Source: Streptomyces sp. 6-11-2 (GTDB lineage Bacteria; Actinomycetota; Actinomycetes; Streptomycetales; Streptomycetaceae). Taken from it: a DNA stretch of 64,000 bases. Where the stretch lies: positions 7,750,001 through 7,814,000 of the forward strand of contig NZ_BJOR01000001.1 in assembly GCF_006540305.1 (NCBI RefSeq). Direction: 5' to 3'. Positions 32,629-40,371 of this stretch are shown piece by piece. The notes below the pieces were generated by a model, which saw only the letters and a program-made list of their open reading frames with translations, was not told where the DNA came from and did no database searches. Both the position numbers and the translations under genes were made by a program. The stretch's first letter is position 1. Each line of letters begins with the position of its first letter.

Positions 32629-34056
32629 TCAGTTGGCCTCGGCCGGGACCGGGGCGAGGGAGCGGGACCGTACGATGAGCTGGGCGACGGCCGTGACCAC
32701 CAGGTTCGGGATGAGGGCGATGAGCCCGGTGTCGACCGTGCCGACGTCCACGCCTCCGAAGGTGAGCCAGACCAGGACGCCGACACCGGTCAGGATGCCG
32801 AGCAGCGCGGGCACCGCGTCCAGACGGACCTTCTTCGCCAGGCCCATGACGATCGCCGGGGCGAGCTGGGTGAGGCCTCCGTAGGTGAGCAGCAGCAGGT
32901 CGGACAGGAGCCCGGGCCTGGTCAGGCCGAGCACGAGGGCGAGGCCGGCGGCCGCGACGACGCACAGGTGGTTGGTGCGCAGCTGCGCGCGTTCGTTGCG
33001 GACGCTGAGCAGGTTGCGGGACAACAGGCTGGAGATGCCCACGACGATGGCCGCGGACGGCACCATCGCCGCCGAGGCCGCGGCGACCGCGACGATGCCG
33101 ACGAGCCAGCCGGGCAGGGTCTGGCCCGCGAGGGTCAAGGCGACGGCGTTCGCGGGGGAGCCCGGCTTCACCAGCAGGATTCCGGCGAACCCGACGATCA
33201 CAGGGATGCCGAGTGCGATCTGGTAGAGCGGCAGCCAGACCGCGTTCTTGCGCAGCGCACGCCCGCTGCCGGCGGCGAGGACCGGCGGCCACAGGTGGGC
33301 CATGGTGCCGAGTCCGCCACCGATGCCGGAGATGATGACGGCGGTGACGAAGAACGTGGCGTCGTAACCTTCTTGATGGAACGTCAGGAAGTTCGGGTGG
33401 CTGTCCCGCACGGTCTCGAACAGGCCGCCGATGCCGCCGTTCACGGACAGTGCCACGCCGACGATCAGCACCACGAGCCCGACGATCATCAGGGCGTCCT
33501 TGAGGTAGGCGACGCGCGCGATGCCGCGGATGCCGGACCACAGGACGAAGGCGACGGTGAGGACGGTGGCGAGCACCATGCTCAGGTTGCCGCCCGTACG
33601 GCTGCCGGTGGCGAGTTGCACGATCAGCCCGAGCCCGGTGATCTGGAGCTGGAGGTACGGCAGCAGGAAGACGGCGCCGACGACGGCGACGACCTTGCCG
33701 AGCAGGGGACTGCGGAAGCGGTCGGCGAAGAAGTCGGCCTGCGTCAAGTAGCCGCCCTTGCGGCCCAGTTCACGCATGCGGGGCGCGGTGAAGTACTGCA
33801 GGATGAAGTTGATCGCGAGATAGCACAGCGCGAAGGCCGCGGCGACGCCGCCGCCGAAGGCGATGCCGGCGAGACCGAGGAAGCTGAAGGTCGTGAAGGA
33901 CTCGCCCGCCTGCAGGAACCAGGTGGTGAAGGTGGAGAACTTGCGCTTCCCCACGGTCCATTCGCCGAATTCCCCGCGGCTCGGCCGGCGCCCGCTCATG
34001 CCGACGACGGCGATGGTCACGATGCCGACCAGGGTGATGGCCATGGTGGTGTTCAC
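32629..34056 (-). CDS. Sodium:solute symporter family permease
   Basis: A 475-residue SSS-family transporter with about 13 hydrophobic helices. Family signatures include VGKRKFSTFTTWFLQAGES near residue 40, GGYLTQADFFADRFRSPLLG near 100, and ISGIGGGLGTMAHLWPPVLA near 245. GTG 34056 overlaps the DUF3311 stop (GTGA), so the small protein and permease are coupled, a standard pairing. Its convergence with matAB and nearness to an amidase suggest import of a carboxylate such as malonate or a related amide; this is inference. Confidence 0.9.
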   Translation of the reverse strand: MNTTMAITLVGIVTIAVVGMSGRRPSRGEFGEWTVGKRKFSTFTTWFLQAGESFTTFSFLGLAGIAFGGGVAAAFALCYLAINFILQYFTAPRMRELGRKGGYLTQADFFADRFRSPLLGKVVAVVGAVFLLPYLQLQITGLGLIVQLATGSRTGGNLSMVLATVLTVAFVLWSGIRGIARVAYLKDALMIVGLVVLIVGVALSVNGGIGGLFETVRDSHPNFLTFHQEGYDATFFVTAVIISGIGGGLGTMAHLWPPVLAAGSGRALRKNAVWLPLYQIALGIPVIVGFAGILLVKPGSPANAVALTLAGQTLPGWLVGIVAVAAASAAMVPSAAIVVGISSLLSRNLLSVRNERAQLRTNHLCVVAAAGLALVLGLTRPGLLSDLLLLTYGGLTQLAPAIVMGLAKKVRLDAVPALLGILTGVGVLVWLTFGGVDVGTVDTGLIALIPNLVVTAVAQLIVRSRSLAPVPAEAN

Positions 34057-34304
34057 GCGGCGACCTCCTCGTACGCGTCGCGCGTCACGTCGTCCTCGTC
34101 GTCTTCGTCGTCCTCATCGGCGTGGTGAGCGAAGTGCTCGACGAGCGCGAGCGAAGCCGTCGTACCCACCGTCCACAGCAGGCACCAGGCGAGGACGGAG
34201 GGAATGCCGAACCAGAGGTGCGGGCCGTTGACGAAGGGCAGGAACGGTGTACTGAGGAAAGCCACTACGGGCACGACGGCCCAGAGGACGTGCGGTTTTC
34301 TCAT
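34053..34304 (-). CDS. DUF3311 small membrane subunit of the symporter
   Basis: An 83-residue protein with two hydrophobic helices (VLWAVVPVVAFLSTPFLPFV; PSVLAWCLLWTVGTTASLAL) and the DUF3311 layout of partners found upstream of SSS permeases. The C-terminal tail is strikingly acidic (HADEDDEDDEDDVTRD), more so than usual. Its stop overlaps the permease start. Sixteen bp separate it from the amidase gene, so the three form an operon. Confidence 0.9.
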   Translation of the reverse strand: MRKPHVLWAVVPVVAFLSTPFLPFVNGPHLWFGIPSVLAWCLLWTVGTTASLALVEHFAHHADEDDEDDEDDVTRDAYEEVAA

Positions 34305-34319
34305 CGGGGCTCCATACGG

Positions 34320-35813
34320 CTACGGGAGGGAGGGGCGACGGCGTCCGTGCCCGGTGGCGGCCTCGTAGGCGGCACCGGTCTCGAGCACGGTCCTCTCGGC
34401 GCGGGGCGGGCCCACGATCTGGAGGCCGACGGGAAGGCCGGCTGGAGTGAAGCCGGCGGGGACGGAGAGGGCGGGTGAGCCCAGAACGGTGACGAAGTAC
34501 GCGGAGCGCATCCAGTCGAGGTAGGTGCGCTGCGGCTCCCCGTCGATGTCGGTGGGGTACTCCGACTCGATGGCGAACGGGGTGACCTGGCTGACCGGGG
34601 CGATCAGCACGTCGTACCGCTCGAAGAAGGCGGTGGCGGCGAGGTGGATACGGGCGTGACCGGTGGTGGCACGGACGAGGTCGGCGCCGGTCAGGCGCCG
34701 CCCCTCCTCGATGTTCCAGACGAGGCTGGACTTCAGGGACGCGCGGTCGCTGTCGAGCAGCGCGCCGAGACCGAGGTTGAACTCGTGGGCGCGCAGCGTG
34801 CGGAACACGTCCTCGGCACCGTCCAGGTCGGGGCAGTCCTCGACGACGACGGAGCCGAGGTCCTCGAAGACCTTGGCCTGGCGCTCGAAGACGTCGCGCA
34901 CGTCGCGGTCGACGGGGACCCGGCCGCCGAGGTCGGGGGCGAACGCGACGCGCAGCCCGGCGGTGTTCCGCCCGAGCGGCGCGCGGAAGCCGGTGCCCGG
35001 CTCGTCGAGGGAGATCGGGACGCGCGGGTCGGGCCCGGCCATGACGGACAGCAGCAGCGCGGTGTCGGCGACGGTGCGGCCCATGGGCCCGGCGACGCCG
35101 AGGGTGTCCCAGAGGTTGCCGGAGGGGTGCGAGGGGACGCGGCCGGGGGTGGGGCGCAGGCCGACGACGTTGCAGAAGGACGCCGGGTTGCGCAGCGAGC
35201 CGCCCATGTCGCTGCCGTCGGCGAGCGGCTGGAACCCGGCGGCGAGCGCGGCCGCGGCCCCGCCGCTGCTGCCGCCTGCGGACCGCGTCATGTCGTACGG
35301 GTTCCGGGTCGCGCCGAAGACGGGGTTGAAGGTGTGCGAGCCGGCCGCGAACTCGGGGACGTTGGTCTTGCCGATGCGGATGGCGCCCGCGCCCTGGATG
35401 CGCTGCACGAGGAGCTCGTCCTCGTGCGGGACGTGCTCGGCGAAGAGCGGTGAGCCGTGCGTGGTGCGCATGCCGCGGGTGAGGTGGGTGTCCTTGAAGG
35501 CGATGGGCAGACCGTGCAGCGGGCCGAGCTCCTCGCCGCGCGCCTGCCGCTCGTCGGCGGCAGCGGCGGCGGCCAGCGCGCCCTCCGAGTCGAGGGTGAC
35601 GATCGCGTTGACGGCGGGGTTGTGACGCTCGATGCGGTCGAGGTGGGCCTGGACGACCTCGCGGGCCGAGAGTTCCCCGCGGCGGATGCGGGCCGCGAGG
35701 TCGACGGCGTCGAGTACGCAGATCTCGTCCCGGCCGGGGACGGCGGGGCCGGATGCGGCGGGTTCGACGGATTCGACGAAGCTGGGGGCGACGGGGCCGG
35801 GAGCAACGGGCAT
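34320..35813 (-). CDS. Amidase-signature family hydrolase
   Basis: A 497-residue amidase with the Ser-Ser-Lys triad: catalytic Lys in GLPIAFKDTHLTRG near residue 115, and the signature TRSAGGSSGGAAAALAAGFQ (residues about 178-197) holding both serines, followed by GSDMGGSLRNPASFCNVVGL. The end reads LSVPAGFTPAGLPVGLQIVG. Cytosolic. As first gene before DUF3311 and the symporter it probably hydrolyses the transported amide. Beside malonate genes a malonamate-type substrate is an attractive but unproven idea. Confidence 0.92.
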   Translation of the reverse strand: MPVAPGPVAPSFVESVEPAASGPAVPGRDEICVLDAVDLAARIRRGELSAREVVQAHLDRIERHNPAVNAIVTLDSEGALAAAAAADERQARGEELGPLHGLPIAFKDTHLTRGMRTTHGSPLFAEHVPHEDELLVQRIQGAGAIRIGKTNVPEFAAGSHTFNPVFGATRNPYDMTRSAGGSSGGAAAALAAGFQPLADGSDMGGSLRNPASFCNVVGLRPTPGRVPSHPSGNLWDTLGVAGPMGRTVADTALLLSVMAGPDPRVPISLDEPGTGFRAPLGRNTAGLRVAFAPDLGGRVPVDRDVRDVFERQAKVFEDLGSVVVEDCPDLDGAEDVFRTLRAHEFNLGLGALLDSDRASLKSSLVWNIEEGRRLTGADLVRATTGHARIHLAATAFFERYDVLIAPVSQVTPFAIESEYPTDIDGEPQRTYLDWMRSAYFVTVLGSPALSVPAGFTPAGLPVGLQIVGPPRAERTVLETGAAYEAATGHGRRRPSLP

Positions 35814-35888
35814 GGCAGTCCTAGGGCAGCAGGCACGGTGGGCGTCGCCGCGGTGATGCTGATCCGGCCGGTGGCCGAGGCGCGACGC

Positions 35889-35904
35889 GTGTGGTGCACC
35901 ACAC
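35889..35904. promoter_or_regulatory. Perfect palindrome upstream of the amidase operon
   Basis: GTGTGGTGCACCACAC is a 16-bp perfect palindrome 76 bp before the amidase ATG; ACTGA-N5-TCAGT lies just beyond. Candidate operator for the neighbouring Lrp-type or the GntR-type regulator. Confidence 0.5.
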
Positions 35905-35990
35905 TGAAGCTACTGACCCTTTCAGTCAATAGGTTGGCTGTGATGAAGTTTTAAGACGCCAGATCGTCGATGGTGAAGATTTCAGTCGCG

Positions 35991-37070
35991 CTACGAAGAG
36001 ATGCGGCCGGTGCCCGGGAACTCGACACCACTGCGCTTGAAGGACTCGACGACCAGATGGGACTGCACGGCCTCCACGTGCCGCACCCATGGCGAGGCCG
36101 TGAGGAACGCGTGCAGTGCGGCCTTCGACGGCTGCGTCACGTCGACCAGGAGCTGATGCTCGCCCATCACGACGGCGGCGTACCGCACGAGCGGCGACTC
36201 GACGAGCAGCCGGCCCACCTTCTCGACCTCGTCGGGCCTGACCTTGATCCACAGCAGCGCCTCGACCGGCAGGCCGAGCAGCGCGGGCTCGACGGCGGCC
36301 CGGATGCTCACGAGGCCTTCCCGCGTCAGCGTCTCCACGCGGCGCCGCGCGGTCGCCACGGACACCCCGGCGACGGCCGCCAGGTCCTCGTGCGTGCGCC
36401 GCCCGTCCTCGGCGAGCGCCCCCAGGATCGCCAGCTCCTCCGGCCCGACCTCGATGTCCGGGAGAGCGAGCCCGTCGACGATCCCGGACGGCCCCCCGAG
36501 CGCCTCGACCTCCTCGGCCTCCAGGATCCCGGGCGACCACTCGTGCACCGTGCGGAAATATCGCAGAACCGGTGACACGCTCTGCGAGACGAGCCCCGGC
36601 AGCGCGGGCACCTCGTCGAGCATCAGCGGCGCCAACCGGCCCGGCGGACACTGCAGTTCGGCCACGCAGTCGACCGGCCCGGCGAGCGCGTACGAGAAGA
36701 TGCAGTCAGCGCGCCGGGCCGCCGCCACGGCCGCGTCCCGCACGGCGCCCGGCCGGCACGTCATCCGCAGGATCACGGTCTCCCCCCGCACGACAAGCCC
36801 GCGCACGGCGACGTCCCCGCTCTCCAGCAACCGCAACCCGCGCCGCGCCACCTTCCGCTCGGGCTCCCCGAGGGCCCCAGCGATCCGCCGCCACGAGGCC
36901 CGCCCATCGATCTGCAGAGCGGCGACGATCCGCCGGTCGAGCCCGTCGAGAGGGCCACTGGGCGCGCCACCGTGCGCGCCGGCGGGCACGCTCGGATGCG
37001 TGGAGGGATGCGCGGGCGGGGCTGCGGGGGCGGTCGAGGTGGCCGGCGTGGCCGGTACTGGGTACGTCAC
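35991..37070 (-). CDS. Two-headed Lrp/AsnC-family regulator
   Basis: A 359-residue regulator with two AsnC-type HTHs. The first (LDGLDRRIVAALQIDGRASW, near residue 45) is followed by an effector-like region (RMTCRPGAVRDAAVAAARRA; VDCVAELQCPPGRLAPLM). The second (LAILGALAEDGRRTHEDLAA then GVSVATARRRVETLTREG, near 215) leads to a C-terminal RAM-like domain (WIKVRPDEVEKVGRLLVESP; VMGEHQLLVDVTQPSKAAL). GTG 37070 chosen with GGAG upstream; the first 35 residues are Pro/Ala-rich and disordered. Doubled Lrp proteins are common in actinomycetes. Same strand as the amidase operon, probably its regulator. Confidence 0.9.
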   Translation of the reverse strand: MTYPVPATPATSTAPAAPPAHPSTHPSVPAGAHGGAPSGPLDGLDRRIVAALQIDGRASWRRIAGALGEPERKVARRGLRLLESGDVAVRGLVVRGETVILRMTCRPGAVRDAAVAAARRADCIFSYALAGPVDCVAELQCPPGRLAPLMLDEVPALPGLVSQSVSPVLRYFRTVHEWSPGILEAEEVEALGGPSGIVDGLALPDIEVGPEELAILGALAEDGRRTHEDLAAVAGVSVATARRRVETLTREGLVSIRAAVEPALLGLPVEALLWIKVRPDEVEKVGRLLVESPLVRYAAVVMGEHQLLVDVTQPSKAALHAFLTASPWVRHVEAVQSHLVVESFKRSGVEFPGTGRISS

Positions 37071-37206
37071 GGGAACGACCCTAACTCCGGGCAACCCCCT
37101 ACCCAGGGGCGTCGGGCTCTGCGGCTCGGCCAAGCCTCGATCCACCGACGTGGTTTGGAGGTGATCTTCTGGGGGTGTTCGGCGTCGGTCCCGGGGTGGT
37201 GGCTGA

Positions 37207-37404
37207 GTGACCGAGCGGGAAGAGGAGATTCCGCGCTGTATCAGGCGGTGGATCGAAGACAAGGGCAAGGGTTCGTCGGCGCGGCGGTTCGCCCACGCCG
37301 TCGGGATGCGCAGCACCGCGTCGGTCGCCCATCACCTGGCCAGCTTGGAGCGGTCCGGCGCGCTGGTACGAGACGGCCGCGGCTGGAATACCTGCCGTCT
37401 GGGC
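37207..37404 (+). pseudogene. LexA-type DNA-binding domain fragment
   Basis: GTG 37207 opens MTEREEEIPRCIRRWIEDKG, then FAHAVGMRSTASVAHHLASL and ERSGALVRDGRGWNTCRLG, a close copy of the LexA winged-helix domain (TxRQxEILxxIxxxI...VGLxSxSSVxxxLxxLExxGxL). No autoprotease domain follows; the frame runs on into sequence antisense to the MFS gene. Short LexA-like HTH proteins of about 65-75 residues exist in Streptomyces, so the intended stop may just have been lost. Confidence 0.65.
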
Positions 37405-37508
37405 TCCAGGCGAGGGTGCTGCCGGGGTCCTGGACGTGCCGCCATACGGGCCGGAATGGACCGGCGTGCTTGTCGTCCCACTGGTGCTTCGATGGCTGGA
37501 TGGACGGG

Positions 37509-38789
37509 TCAGGTTTCGTTGCGGGGTGGCGGTGTCCTGACTCGGAGGGCGGGGTCGTTGCGCAGTCGTAGGAAGGTGACGAGCAGGGTGAGTGCCTGCA
37601 GCAGGGCGCATGCTCCGATGAGGCTGTTCAGGTACGGCGGCGGGGTGAGGGCGAGCAGGATGCCTGCGAGGGGGAAGGGCAGCAGCAGGAGCAGGATGGT
37701 CAGGGAGAGGGTCGTGCCGAAGGCCGCGGGTGGGATGACCTGCGAGCGGAGGGTGCGCAGGACGAGGGTGAGTCCTCCGTCGGCGGCCATGAAGAGGGCT
37801 ATGAGGGTCACGTAGCCGGTGTAGGAGGGGGCCTGGGGCACGGCGAGGCAGGCGGCGGCCGCGATGGTTGCGCTGATGACGCCGACCCCCCACAGGCCGA
37901 GCCGGTCAAGGCCGGCGCGGCAGCAGGCGACCGCGACCAAGGTGGCGGCCGCGGCGATGGACCAGAGCGCGCCGACGGCGGCCGCGGAGTGGCCGAAGCG
38001 GTCCTCCACGAGGATGGGGCTGGCCGATTGCAGCAGCCCGAGCGTGAGGTTGGAGCAGGCCAGTCCGGCCACCAGTCGGCGCAGGGACGGCAGGGAGCGT
38101 AGGGTCTGCCATCCGTCCCGCAGACCACCGCCCGGCGCCGGTCCGCCACGGCGCGCGGCGCGCAGGGGAGTGGGCGGGGTCTGCAGGGCGAGTGCGGCGG
38201 AGGCGAAGGACAGCACGCTCAGACACGCGAGCATGCGCGTCGGGCCGGTGAGCATCAGGACGCCGCCCAGCGCGGGGCCGATGAGGGTGGCCGTCTGGTC
38301 GATGCCGATCAGCGCCGACTGCACTTTGTGGGACTGTCCTTGGGTTTGCCGGCTCACGACGGCGCCGACCGCCTCGTTGGCGATGAAGCTGAACTGTGTC
38401 AGCGCCCCGGTCACAGCGGCCAGTGCCATGACGGTGACGGTCTCGGCCGTGCCCGGCGGCACCAGGCGTAGCGCCACACCGGCGCCCGCCACCAGCAGGG
38501 CGCGGGTCAGTGAGGCGATGAAGCAGACGATCGCCGCGCCGCTGCGGTCCACCAGGGTGCCGGCGAAGCCGAACGCGGCCACCCGGGGTATCCACTCCAT
38601 TGCGAAGGCCAGGCCCGTCAGGGACGCCGAGCCGGTGGTTGCCAGCACGACGAGCGGCATGGCATAGGTCGCCATGGAGTAGGCGAGCGCGTCGCACGCG
38701 CGTGGTGCGTAGACCCGCCGGAACAGGCTGCCCGCGGGGAGGGCAGCGTGTCGGCCGGCCGGCTGGACCTCATGGGAGGAGACGGTCAC
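37509..38789 (-). CDS. MFS efflux transporter
   Basis: A 426-residue major-facilitator protein with 12 hydrophobic helices, similar to macrolide/drug exporters. Visible features include YAMPLVVLATTGSASLTGLA (helix 1-2), GFAGTLVDRSGAAIVCFIAS (motif A-like loop), GIDQTATLIGPALGGVLMLT (helix 5) and VVLRTLRSQVIPPAAFGTTL. GTG 38789 is chosen because VTVSSHEVQ starts a plausible cytosolic N-terminus; no strong ribosome-binding site is seen. An 18-codon ORF ends about 57 bp upstream. Substrate unknown. Confidence 0.87.
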   Translation of the reverse strand: MTVSSHEVQPAGRHAALPAGSLFRRVYAPRACDALAYSMATYAMPLVVLATTGSASLTGLAFAMEWIPRVAAFGFAGTLVDRSGAAIVCFIASLTRALLVAGAGVALRLVPPGTAETVTVMALAAVTGALTQFSFIANEAVGAVVSRQTQGQSHKVQSALIGIDQTATLIGPALGGVLMLTGPTRMLACLSVLSFASAALALQTPPTPLRAARRGGPAPGGGLRDGWQTLRSLPSLRRLVAGLACSNLTLGLLQSASPILVEDRFGHSAAAVGALWSIAAAATLVAVACCRAGLDRLGLWGVGVISATIAAAACLAVPQAPSYTGYVTLIALFMAADGGLTLVLRTLRSQVIPPAAFGTTLSLTILLLLLPFPLAGILLALTPPPYLNSLIGACALLQALTLLVTFLRLRNDPALRVRTPPPRNET

Positions 38790-38845
38790 GAAGTGGGGGT
38801 CTTTCGTTGAGTGGGGGAGGGGACGGCCAAGGTGTTGCCGGCCGC

Positions 38846-38902
38846 TCACGCGGAGGAGAACGCCACATTCGCCGAAGCCATGGGCATGACATAACGCTGC
38901 AC
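38846..38902 (-). CDS. Possible 18-aa mini-ORF upstream of the MFS gene
   Basis: GTG 38902 has GGAG 5 bases upstream and encodes VQRYVMPMASANVAFSSA then a stop, 56 bp before the exporter start. It could be a leader peptide for translation-attenuated control of the exporter or a tiny exported peptide. Support is only the ribosome-binding site and position. Confidence 0.3.
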   Translation of the reverse strand: MQRYVMPMASANVAFSSA

Positions 38903-38905
38903 GTG

Positions 38906-39358
38906 AACTCCACTCGAAACGCTGCGAGATGAACAGAGGGCGGGTCCGCCACGGGGATGAACGGGCCCGCCCCTGTCTTGGTGCCACCCGCGCATCTCCC
39001 CCGGGACTGCAGGCGGCGTGACCCGCTCAGGGGTCACTGTGTTCAGCGCGTTCCAGGTCCTGCGTGTCACAGGTGGCGGCCTGACCTTACAAGATCACCA
39101 AGCCTTTGAGCTCGAGTCGCCGTGTGCCTGGTGCTCGCGGGCGATCGGCTGGATGTGTGACGTCAGGGACTCTCGGTGCGCTGTAAGCGTGGGACCTACC
39201 TCCCACGGGTGCCTGCTTCCCTCAGTGCAGGCTCCTGCTCCACAGGGGCCGGCAGATGCCGCAGACCGCATCACCCCGCCCTGGGCCGCCCGAGCGAAGC
39301 CGGGAGGCCGAAGTACGATTCTCGTTCGATTGACCGTACGGCTCTGGAAGGACGGGCC
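38906..39358. other. Intergenic stretch without a recognised gene
   Basis: About 450 bp holding the upstream region of the MFS gene and the promoter of the 153-aa gene. No RNA gene, IS end or convincing ORF on either strand. Confidence 0.5.
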
Positions 39359-39820
39359 TTGAGCGCCCAACTAAGAGACACCGCAGCGCAGTTGGCGGAC
39401 ATGCTCTGGCGTCAGCACACCGTGTACCGGGACCGGGCCGGGGGTGTGGTCATCCGGGGAGAGCACGTGCAGCGCTGGATCAGTCTCGCCCCCTCGGGTC
39501 GCAAGGACGAAATCCTGCTCCGTGCGGGCCGTATCCTCGACGGCGGCACCACCGCTCCGGCGCGTTCGGAGACTGTCGTCCCGCTCGGCGCCGGCACCGG
39601 CGAACTCGCCACGGCCTGCCGCCGCCTGCTCGCCGAGACCGCCGCCGACGCCGCACCGCCCGCCCCGGCGGCTCCCGGCCGCGCCAAGCGGTCCGAGAAG
39701 CCGAAACGGCCCCGGCGGAAAGGAAGACGGATGAGCCTCGCCTCCTGGACGATCCTCGCCTGCGTGGTCGGCGTCGTCGCCCTGTACGCCTACAGCACTG
39801 CGACGACAGGCACGCGCTGA
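39359..39820 (+). CDS. Hypothetical protein with a C-terminal membrane anchor (153 aa)
   Basis: TTG 39359 follows GGAAGGACG and gives LSAQLRDTAAQLADMLWRQH; earlier in-frame codons are not protein-like. Residues 1-95 look soluble and folded (GVVIRGEHVQRWISLAPSGR; RAGRILDGGTT), followed by an Ala/Pro/Lys linker (KRSEKPKRPRRKGRR) and one hydrophobic helix (WTILACVVGVVALYAYST), so it is a tail-anchored membrane protein. Family not recognised. Confidence 0.65.
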   Translation: MSAQLRDTAAQLADMLWRQHTVYRDRAGGVVIRGEHVQRWISLAPSGRKDEILLRAGRILDGGTTAPARSETVVPLGAGTGELATACRRLLAETAADAAPPAPAAPGRAKRSEKPKRPRRKGRRMSLASWTILACVVGVVALYAYSTATTGTR

Positions 39821-40333
39821 GCAAAGCCCGCAGACCCTGGGGAGCTCGGAACGCCATCGCTGCCATTCAGGCCGCGCCGCGTATCGGCACTCAAACGCGG
39901 ACGGCTCGATCAAGCACGTCGGTCCGATCAAGTACGTTGCGCCGGTGACCGTACGCGGTGGACCGCTGGCGAGCCGTTCCGTGGACGGGGCGGGTGCGCT
40001 TGTCACGGCACCACGGTAAACAGCCGGGCCCGGACCTCCCACCGAGGACCGGGCCCGTGGCGTGACCGGCGCCCACGGCTCCGTCATTGGTGACTGCGCC
40101 TTCGTCCACGGCGGTGCGCCCTGCGCCAGCAGTACCTCGCACAGAGCCCAGAACCATCAGCCCGAACGCCGTCAGCGCCGGCAGTTTCCAGACGATCTCG
40201 CGGGACGTACCAGCGAGGCCAACGGGCACAGGGAGTAGGCGCTTCACAGAAGTCGGACCAGGACCCTCTGGCTTGCAGGAGTCGCCTCGGACCGCTGCTT
40301 CACGTTCGGCTCTTGCTGCCGTGAGTGCGGCTC
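39821..40333. other. Intergenic stretch with a terminator
   Basis: About 510 bp before the MerR promoter. It contains the hairpin at 40025-40057. A minus-strand frame from 40247 (MKRLLPVPVGLAGTS...LTAFGLMVLGSV) looks briefly protein-like with one hydrophobic segment but decays; not called. Confidence 0.4.
40025..40057. terminator. Strong hairpin between the 153-aa gene and the MerR fusion gene
   Basis: CGGGCCCGGACCTC pairs with GAGGACCGGGCCCG (14 bp, one A-A mismatch), 5-base loop. Confidence 0.6.
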
Positions 40334-40364
40334 TTGACCCTCACGTGGCGTCAGGCTGCATAGT
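40334..40364 (+). promoter_or_regulatory. MerR-type promoter with a 19-bp spacer
   Basis: TTGACC (40334-40339) and CATAGT (40359-40364) are separated by exactly 19 bp, the stretched spacing used by MerR activators. The spacer holds CCTCACGTGGCGTCAGG, an imperfect dyad like TipA-family sites. The predicted transcription start falls at the GTG of the gene, so the message is probably leaderless. Confidence 0.7.
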
Positions 40365-40371
40365 CGGTGCC

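Noticed and set aside
32968..34128. 386-aa acidic plus-strand frame opposite the symporter
   Set aside because: The Glu/Asp/Gly-rich composition is the usual mirror of a hydrophobic membrane protein in GC-rich DNA.
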